Origin: an uncultured Collinsella sp.
GTDB lineage: Bacteria; Actinomycetota; Coriobacteriia; Coriobacteriales; Coriobacteriaceae
Length of the DNA: 23,511 bases
NCBI GenBank assembly: GCA_902470895.1
Contig: CABRID010000020.1
Span: forward strand, 1 to 23,511
Reading direction: 5' to 3'
Below are positions 6,547 to 12,318 of the stretch, piece by piece (within the stretch, counting starts at the first letter, position 1; each line of letters opens with the position of its first letter). The notes beneath the pieces are model-generated. The model did no database searches. It worked only from the letters and a program-made list of their open reading frames with translations, and was not told the origin of the DNA. The translations under genes were made by a program, and so were the position numbers.

Positions 6547-9103
6547 CTCAAACATACTTATCACTCATGATCTGGACGGTGCCGCGCTGGCGGCACCCGT
6601 TGATGCCGCACGCCGTAATGGCGCTGCATACAAGACGCGCACGATCGACGATCTGCGCATTAAGGACGATCGCCTGCGCGCCGCCATCGAGGGCACGGGG
6701 CACCTGCTGTTCGACGGCGGCATGGGTACCATGCTGCAGGCGGCCGGCATGAAGGCCGGCGCCCTGCCCGAGCTGCTCAACTTTGAGGAGCCTCAGGTCA
6801 TCACCGATATCCAGCGTCAGTACGTCGAGGCTGGCTGTGACGTGATCACCGCCAACACCTTTGGCGCCAACGCCCACAAGCTCGACGGCGCCGCCACCGT
6901 GGCAGACGTCTTTGCCGCCGCTGCCGCCTGTGCCCGCGAGGCCGGCGCCCGCTACGTCGCCGGTGACATCGGCCCCATCGGCGCGCTGCTTCGCCCCTTG
7001 GGTACCCTCAGCTTCGACGAGGCCTACAACCTCTTTGCCGAGGAAGTGCGTGCCGGCGTCGATGCGGGCGTGGACCTCTTTATTATCGAGACCATGACTG
7101 ACCTTGCCGAGATCAAGGCGGCGGTCCTCGCCTGCCGCGAGAACTCCGACCTGCCCGTCTTTGCCACCATGACCTTTGAGGAAGACGGTCGCACCTTCCT
7201 GGGCACGAGTCCCGAGGTTGCCGCCATCACGCTCGATGCCATTGGCGCCGACGTTTTGGGCATCAACTGCAGCCAAGGACCGGCCGAGCTCCGAGGACTC
7301 GCCGCGCGTATGCTCACCGTTACCGACAAGCCCATTATGGTGCAAGCCAACGCGGGACTGCCCCACGTGGACGATGACGGCAATACCGTCTTTGATATCC
7401 AGGCCCCCGAATACGCCGAAGCCGTCGCCGGCATGATCGCCGACGGCGTGAGCGTCGTGGGCGGCTGCTGCGGCACCACGCCGGCGCACATGGCGGCCTT
7501 GCGCACGCTTATCGATAACCACACGCCCAGCCCGCGCCGCCGCAAGCCCAGCATGTCGGTCACGAGCGCCCAAACGGTCGTGGACCTTCCCTGCGACGGC
7601 CACAAGATCGCCGTCATCGGCGAGCGCATCAACCCCACCGGCAAAAAGCGCCTGCAGCAGGCCCTGCGCGACGGCGACCTGGACTACGTCGTGAGCCAGG
7701 GTATCAGCCAGCAGGAACAGGGCGCCGACATCCTGGACATTAACGTGGGCCTGCCCGAGATCGACGAGGTCAAGATCATCCAACAGGCCACCGAGCAGCT
7801 CCAGGGCTCCACGTTGCTGCCGCTGCAGATCGACTCCACCGACCCCGCAGCCGTCGAGGCCGCCGTGCGCCGCTACGCCGGCAAGCCCATCATCAACTCG
7901 GTCAATGGCAAGCAGCAGATCATGGATGAGATCTTTCCGCTGGTCGCCCACTACGGCACCAACGTTGTCGGCCTTACGCTCGACGAAGGCGGCATCCCCG
8001 ATACCGCCGAGGCTCGCTTCGCCATCGCCGAGCACATCGTGGCCGAGGCTGCCCGTTACGGCATCGGCCCGGACCGCATCCTCATCGACTGCCTGGTCAT
8101 GACCGCCTCGACCAATCAACGCCAGGCCGAGCAGATCCTGCGCGCCATGTCCCTGTGCAAGGAGCGTCTGGGCGTCAAGTGCGCGCTCGGCGTGTCGAAC
8201 ATCAGCTTTGGCCTGCCTGCCCGCCCGCTGCTGGGCTCGGTCTTTTTGGCCGCCGCTTTTGGCGCGGGTCTGGACGCCCCCATCATGAACCCGGGCTCCA
8301 AGCGCTTTATGGATACCGTCTACAGCTATCGCGTCCTGAGCGTTGAGGACGAGGGCTCGACCGGATACATCGAGCGCTACGCCGACTGGACCGATCCGTA
8401 CAAGATCGCCGCAAACCCGGCAGCAGCTCAGGCCGCATCGAGTGATGCCGCGCCTGCCGCGGGCACCGCCGGCGCCGACGGCAAAGACGACCCGATTCGT
8501 CGCATGGTCGTCACGGGTCGCAAAGGCGAGATCGCTGCCGAGACCGAGCGTCTACTGGCAGACCACGACGCCATGGACCTCATCAACAATCACTTTATCC
8601 CCGCCCTCGACGAGGTTGGCGTCCTCTTTGACCAGGGAAAGTTTTTCTTGCCGCAGCTCATGGCCTCGGCCGAGGCCGCACGCGTGGGCTTCGACACCAT
8701 CAAGCGCCTGATGCCCGCCGGCGAGATTGCCGACAAGGGCAAGATCTGCGTGGCCACCGTCAAGGGCGACATCCACGATATTGGCAAGAACATCGTCAAA
8801 ATGCTGCTCGACAACTACGGCTACACCGTCTTTGACCTAGGCCGCGACGTCGACCCGCAAGAGGTGCTCAAGACCGTGCAGGAGCGTGACATTAAGCTCG
8901 TCGGCCTCTCGGCGCTTATGACTACCACGGTCGTCGCCATGGAGGAGACCATCAAGTTGCTTCATGCCGAGGTGCCGGGCGTCAAGATCATCGTAGGCGG
9001 CGCCGTGCTCACCCCCGAATACGCCAAGCAGATCGGCGCTGACTACTACGCCAAGGACGCCGCCGAGAGCGCTCGTATCGCCGAAGAGGTCTTTGGGCAG
9101 TAA
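6536..9103 (+). CDS. metH: Cobalamin-dependent methionine synthase MetH lacking the activation domain
   Basis: This protein, about 855 residues long, methylates homocysteine from 5-methyl-THF via cobalamin. Domains in order, numbered from an ATG two codons earlier at 6530: homocysteine-binding barrel about 50-330 with zinc ligands C247 (GINCSQ), C313 and C314 (GGCCGTTP); pterin-binding barrel about 355-600 (VIGERINPTG, ADILDINVG); an Ala-rich linker about 628-650; cap domain about 655-740; cobalamin domain with GDIHDIG (746-752), His749 being the axial cobalt ligand. It stops there, whereas E. coli MetH (about 1,227 residues) continues into the activation domain, which is here a separate gene at 3509-4300. 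The start is uncertain: 6536 has a weak GGA 5 bases upstream, and both candidate ATGs overlap the end of the preceding gene. About 50 N-terminal residues precede the conserved barrel. Confidence 0.93.
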   Translation: MANSSNILITHDLDGAALAAPVDAARRNGAAYKTRTIDDLRIKDDRLRAAIEGTGHLLFDGGMGTMLQAAGMKAGALPELLNFEEPQVITDIQRQYVEAGCDVITANTFGANAHKLDGAATVADVFAAAAACAREAGARYVAGDIGPIGALLRPLGTLSFDEAYNLFAEEVRAGVDAGVDLFIIETMTDLAEIKAAVLACRENSDLPVFATMTFEEDGRTFLGTSPEVAAITLDAIGADVLGINCSQGPAELRGLAARMLTVTDKPIMVQANAGLPHVDDDGNTVFDIQAPEYAEAVAGMIADGVSVVGGCCGTTPAHMAALRTLIDNHTPSPRRRKPSMSVTSAQTVVDLPCDGHKIAVIGERINPTGKKRLQQALRDGDLDYVVSQGISQQEQGADILDINVGLPEIDEVKIIQQATEQLQGSTLLPLQIDSTDPAAVEAAVRRYAGKPIINSVNGKQQIMDEIFPLVAHYGTNVVGLTLDEGGIPDTAEARFAIAEHIVAEAARYGIGPDRILIDCLVMTASTNQRQAEQILRAMSLCKERLGVKCALGVSNISFGLPARPLLGSVFLAAAFGAGLDAPIMNPGSKRFMDTVYSYRVLSVEDEGSTGYIERYADWTDPYKIAANPAAAQAASSDAAPAAGTAGADGKDDPIRRMVVTGRKGEIAAETERLLADHDAMDLINNHFIPALDEVGVLFDQGKFFLPQLMASAEAARVGFDTIKRLMPAGEIADKGKICVATVKGDIHDIGKNIVKMLLDNYGYTVFDLGRDVDPQEVLKTVQERDIKLVGLSALMTTTVVAMEETIKLLHAEVPGVKIIVGGAVLTPEYAKQIGADYYAKDAAESARIAEEVFGQ

Positions 9104-9128
9104 CACAACGGAAACAACCGAGCACCAA

Positions 9129-9166
9129 AACGTGCCGCACGCGCCACTTGGCACGTGCGGCACGTT
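9129..9166 (+). terminator. long perfect hairpin after metH
   Basis: AACGTGCCGCACG (9129-9141) is a perfect 13-base inverted match to 9154-9166. After a C-A mismatch the stem continues as GCC/GGC around an ACTT loop. It sits 25 bases after the metH stop and 45 bases before the UPF0210 start. The stem is very stable, but on the plus strand it ends in TT only, while the minus-strand copy is followed by TTTT. It is best read as a metH terminator or RNA-stabilising hairpin. An operator role is possible because it overlaps the likely promoter of the next gene. Confidence 0.55.
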
Positions 9167-9176
9167 AGAATAGATA
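9148..9176 (+). promoter_or_regulatory. candidate promoter of the UPF0210 gene
   Basis: TTGGCA (9148-9153) and TAGATA (9171-9176) are 17 bases apart, and transcription would begin about 30 bases before the UPF0210 start. The -35 box is good and the -10 box mediocre. The -35 box lies inside the loop and inner stem of the hairpin at 9129-9166, so termination of metH and initiation here share the same bases. Confidence 0.35.
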
Positions 9177-9211
9177 AGACTATGCTCGTTTTGGCAGATA
9201 GGAGCGCAAGG

Positions 9212-10576
9212 ATGGCGATCACGCCCGCAGAAATCGCGGAAACCCGCGGCATGGTTGAGGAGCAGAACCTCGACATCAGGACCATCACCATGGGTGTTTC
9301 GCTCATGGGTTGCGGTGACGAGAACCTCGACCGCATGTGCACGAAGATCTACGACCACGTGACGCACACGGCTGAGCATCTGGTCGAGACCGCCGAGAAC
9401 CTCGAGCGCGAGTACGGTATCCCCATCGTCAACAAGCGCGTTTCCGTCACCCCGGTGGCCCAGATCGCCGCGTGCTGCAAGGATGAGGACCTCACCCCCA
9501 TCGCGCATGCCCTCGACCGCGCGGCCGAGACGCTCGGTATCGATTACCTGGGCGGCTTCTCCGCACTCGTCCAGAAGGGCATCGGTGACGCCGACCGCCG
9601 CGTCATCCAGTCCATCCCCCAGGCGCTCGCCACCACGAGCCGCGTCTGCTCCAGCGTAAACGTCGCCAGCCTGCGCGCCGGTATCAACATGGATGCCGTG
9701 CTCATGGCCGCCCAGACCATCATCGATGCCGCCAAACTCACGGCCGACCAGGATTCCGTTGGCGCCTCCAAGTTTGTCTGCTTTGCCAACATGGTCGAGG
9801 ACTCCCCGTTTATGGCGGGCGCCGTCCACGGCGGTGGCGAGGCCGACGCCGTCATCAACGTTGGCGTCTCGGGCCCCGGCGTTATGGCTGCTGCCTTGGA
9901 GACGCTCCCCGACTCCGCCTCGATGATGGAGGTTGCCGAGAAAATCAAGCAGACCGCCTTTAAGATCACCCGCGCCGGCGAGCTCATGAGCCGTGAGGCA
10001 GCCCGCCGTCTGGGTGTCGAGAAAGGCATTGTCGACCTGTCGCTGGCTCCCACGCCTGCCATCGGCGACTCCGTTGCCCGCATCCTCGAGATCATCGGCG
10101 TGGGCACCTGCGGTGGCCCCGGCACGACCTGCGCGCTCGCCATGCTCAACGATGCCGTCAAGAAGGGCGGCGTCATGGCCAGCTCCAGCGTGGGCGGTCT
10201 CTCCGGCGCCTTTATCCCCGTGTCCGAGGATGCCGGCATGATCGCCGCCGTCGAGGCCGGCGCGCTTTCGCTCGAGAAGCTCGAGGCCATGACCTGCGTG
10301 TGCTCCGTTGGCCTGGACATGATCGCCATCCCCGGCGACACTCCGGTCGAGACCATCGCCGGCATCATCGCCGACGAGATGGCCATCGGCGTCATCAATA
10401 ACAAGACCACGGCCGTCCGCGTGATCCCCGCCATCGGTAAGGGCGTGGGCGACTGCGTCGAGTATGGCGGCCTGTTCGGCCGTGCACCCATCATGCCGGT
10501 GAACCCCAACGCCGGCACCGTACTTGCCCACCGTGGTGGACGCTTCCCGGCACCGCTAAACTCGCTGAAGAACTAG
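9212..10576 (+). CDS. UPF0210 (DUF711/PFL) family protein
   Basis: This 454-residue protein matches UPF0210/DUF711 along its whole length. Conserved blocks include EEQNLDIRTITMGVSLMGC, the GIPIVNKRVSVTPV stretch, DYLGGFSALVQKG and CSSVNVASLRAGINM. Members are cytosolic, distantly related to glycyl-radical (pyruvate formate-lyase-like) folds, and of unproven function. In many Firmicutes the gene follows a small ACT-domain gene (UPF0237); none precedes it here. The frame is open from 9155, but the ATG at 9212 is chosen because GGAG stands 7 bases upstream and the family's N-terminus begins there. It is likely monocistronic, lying between two hairpins. Confidence 0.92.
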   Translation: MAITPAEIAETRGMVEEQNLDIRTITMGVSLMGCGDENLDRMCTKIYDHVTHTAEHLVETAENLEREYGIPIVNKRVSVTPVAQIAACCKDEDLTPIAHALDRAAETLGIDYLGGFSALVQKGIGDADRRVIQSIPQALATTSRVCSSVNVASLRAGINMDAVLMAAQTIIDAAKLTADQDSVGASKFVCFANMVEDSPFMAGAVHGGGEADAVINVGVSGPGVMAAALETLPDSASMMEVAEKIKQTAFKITRAGELMSREAARRLGVEKGIVDLSLAPTPAIGDSVARILEIIGVGTCGGPGTTCALAMLNDAVKKGGVMASSSVGGLSGAFIPVSEDAGMIAAVEAGALSLEKLEAMTCVCSVGLDMIAIPGDTPVETIAGIIADEMAIGVINNKTTAVRVIPAIGKGVGDCVEYGGLFGRAPIMPVNPNAGTVLAHRGGRFPAPLNSLKN

Positions 10577-10592
10577 CTGAGGGTTCGGGCGA

Positions 10593-10734
10593 GGAGCCCC
10601 GCCGCCGGGCGGCAGACATATAAGGTCGCCTGCTCGGACAGTCCTGACTCGCACGGAGAGCACATTAAGTGCTCTCCGGCTCGTGCGGAACTCGCGATCG
10701 ACCTTATATGTCTGCCGCCCGGCGGCGGGGCTCC
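10593..10734. repeat. 142-base inverted-repeat element (36-bp perfect arms, nested hairpin)
   Basis: The arms 10593-10628 and 10699-10734 are exact reverse complements over 36 bases, and both contain GGGCGGCAGACATATAAGG-type sequence. Within the 70-base centre a second hairpin, GGAGAGCAC/GTGCTCTCC around ATTAA, extends outward with partial pairing. As RNA the element would form one long rod; as DNA, a cruciform. It starts 17 bases after the UPF0210 stop and has no coding capacity. It could be a bidirectional terminator, a MITE-like repeat or a structured RNA. No T-run follows on either strand, so simple intrinsic termination is not obvious. The 166 bases from its end to the next gene show only the weak promoter described separately. 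Confidence 0.85.
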
Positions 10735-10811
10735 CGCACAACGGGACCTCGGTTGGGTTCTATCCCTTTGGCAGTCGCTTCGCTTCTGCCCTACTTTGCT
10801 GGTATGGCGGT

Positions 10812-10842
10812 TTGGCGTTGGATCGGTTCTTTCTGATATATG
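10812..10842 (+). promoter_or_regulatory. weak extended -10 promoter for the methyltransferase gene
   Basis: TGATATATG (10834-10842) resembles an extended -10 box, with TTGGCG (10812-10817) as a -35 box at a rather long 19-base spacing. It would give a leader of about 50 bases before the GTG at 10901. The surrounding region is distinctly T-rich compared with its neighbours, which makes chance matches more likely. Confidence 0.3.
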
Positions 10843-10900
10843 CTGGTTGCGGCTCTTCTTTTGGGAGGAGTCGCTTTTTTGTTGTGAGGGGAGATGGCCC

Positions 10901-11788
10901 GTGGCTGATGATTTGATTCGTTCTGAGCTGCTTTCTGCGGATTGGAATGGCGAATGGATGCGTCTGCAGGCCGCTCGGCATCGGGCTGATGATTCTTTTG
11001 AGTGGGATAAAAGGGCTCGGCATTTTCGGCCGTTGGAGACTGCCCCTTATGCTCGGGATTTTATAAAGCTGTTGGCGCTGGAACCCGGCGAGTCGGTGCT
11101 CGATATGGGGTGCGGGGCTGGGTCGATTGCTATTCCGCTTGCGCAAGACGAGCATCCTGTGATTGCGGCTGATTTTTCCCCCGCCATGCTGGGCACGCTT
11201 GATGCTGGTATTGAGTACTATGGGCTCGAGGGGCGCATAACGCCGCTTGAGCTTGCTTGGGATGATGATTGGGATTTGGTTGGACCGGTCGCGAAAGCGG
11301 TTGATGTTGCCTTTGCCAGTCGCTCTGTCACCACGAACAACCTAAAAGGTGCGCTTGCCAAGCTTGACCGTACGGCTCGTCGGCGTTGTGCTGTCACGAT
11401 GGTCGCCAACTCCAGCCCGCGCTATGATCTGCACTTGATGAACGCTATCGGTGCCTCGGTTACCTGCAGTAATGGTTTTGTGTATGCCTTTAACATCCTT
11501 ATTCAGATGGGTGCGCTGCCACAGGTTACATACTTTGAATCGCCCCGCCGCGACACCTTCGATAGTCTCGAGGCGGGCGTGGCAGACTTTTCTCGCATGC
11601 TCGAACATGGCAACGAGGATAAGATCGACCGCCTGCGCGACTATATCGCCCAGCACATGATCGAGAATCCCCATGCCGGTGAGCCGGGCTCCAAGGGTGT
11701 GCCGCAGGGACGCTATATACTCGACCACGTCCGCAAGGTCCGTTGGGCGTTTATTGCATGGGAGCCGGTCTCTGCACCCCGCTCGTAG
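10901..11788 (+). CDS. Class I SAM-dependent methyltransferase, substrate unknown
   Basis: This 295-residue protein has the Rossmann-fold SAM motif VLDMGCGAGS at 66-75, with the following acidic position in VIAADFSPAML (motif II). The N-terminus (1-60) is polar and helical. No membrane segment is seen. The substrate cannot be told from sequence. The GTG start at 10901 is preferred over an upstream ATG because GGGGAG stands 7 bases before it and the upstream residues are hydrophobic, Trp/Cys-rich and translated from the T-rich leader. Codon use is unusual: roughly the first 180 codons favour T in the third position, whereas the last third returns to the C/G-ending use of its neighbours. This suggests a mosaic or transferred gene. 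Confidence 0.85.
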   Translation: MADDLIRSELLSADWNGEWMRLQAARHRADDSFEWDKRARHFRPLETAPYARDFIKLLALEPGESVLDMGCGAGSIAIPLAQDEHPVIAADFSPAMLGTLDAGIEYYGLEGRITPLELAWDDDWDLVGPVAKAVDVAFASRSVTTNNLKGALAKLDRTARRRCAVTMVANSSPRYDLHLMNAIGASVTCSNGFVYAFNILIQMGALPQVTYFESPRRDTFDSLEAGVADFSRMLEHGNEDKIDRLRDYIAQHMIENPHAGEPGSKGVPQGRYILDHVRKVRWAFIAWEPVSAPRS

Positions 11789-11905
11789 TCTGTTCGCAGC
11801 CCGCACCGCCCACTCACTCGGCATCCGCATTCTTTTTGAACTGGGCAAACGCGCTCCACACTGCGCCGTTCCTGCGCTATCGTGGGACAGCTCACGTAGA
11901 TTAAG

Positions 11906-11920
11906 GCCCCATTGCGGGGC
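11906..11920 (+). promoter_or_regulatory. small GC hairpin in the yhbY leader
   Basis: GCCCC (11906-11910) pairs with GGGGC (11916-11920) around ATTGC, 26 bases before the yhbY ATG. It is followed by GCCCC, so an alternative pairing is possible. There is no T-run. Its role is unknown; it may be part of the leader or a remnant terminator of the upstream gene. The rest of 11789-11946 shows no supported feature. Confidence 0.25.
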
Positions 11921-11946
11921 GCCCCATACATAGAAAGCGAGAACCC

Positions 11947-12246
11947 ATGGCACTGACAGGAGCACAGGTCAAGCAGCTTCGCAGCATGGCCCATCACCTC
12001 AACCCCGCCATCATCATCGGCAAGTCCGATGTCAACGAGGGCACCGTCGAGCAGACGGTCGCCTATCTGGAGAAGCACGAGCTCGTTAAGTGCTCCGTGC
12101 TCGATGGCTCCAGTCTTTCCGCCCGCGAGGCCGCCGAAGAGCTCGCTGAGCGCTGCCACGCCGAGGTCGTCCAGGTCATCGGCCGCAAGTTCTCGCTGTA
12201 TCGCGAGTCCTCGCGCAAGGACATCGAGAAGATCAAGCTCGTCTAA
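11947..12246 (+). CDS. yhbY: YhbY family (CRM domain) ribosome-associated RNA-binding protein
   Basis: This 99-residue protein is a single CRM domain, close to the usual 97 residues of YhbY. It has the typical N-terminal start LTGAQVKQLRSMAHHLNP, the RNA-binding GxxG-type loop IIIGKSDV (about 22-29) and the C-terminal strand IGRKFSLYRES. YhbY binds the pre-50S ribosomal particle and is thought to help 23S rRNA maturation. The upstream sequence has AGCGAGAA rather than a strong ribosome binding site. The gene converges with the large regulator gene and ends in a strong terminator. Confidence 0.92.
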   Translation: MALTGAQVKQLRSMAHHLNPAIIIGKSDVNEGTVEQTVAYLEKHELVKCSVLDGSSLSAREAAEELAERCHAEVVQVIGRKFSLYRESSRKDIEKIKLV

Positions 12247-12283
12247 GAGCCAATGATCCGGCGAGCCAACACATAGCAAGCTT

Positions 12284-12317
12284 ACGGGTGCCCAAGTACT
12301 TCGGGCGCCCGTTTTTT
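12284..12317 (+). terminator. intrinsic terminator of yhbY
   Basis: ACGGGTGCCC (12284-12293) pairs with GGGCGCCCGT (12303-12312) with one G-T wobble around a 9-base loop, and runs directly into TTTTTT (12312-12317). It is two bases from the stop codon of the converging gene. On the minus strand it lacks a T-run, so it mainly serves yhbY. Confidence 0.9.
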
Positions 12318-12318
12318 A

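Noticed and set aside
6548..8119. 523-residue minus-strand frame opposite metH
   Set aside because: Shadow of a high-GC gene; the plus strand has all MetH motifs.
8837..10531. 564-residue minus-strand frame opposite metH and UPF0210
   Set aside because: It runs through two real genes, a hairpin and an intergenic gap, with His/Gly/Asp-rich shadow composition.
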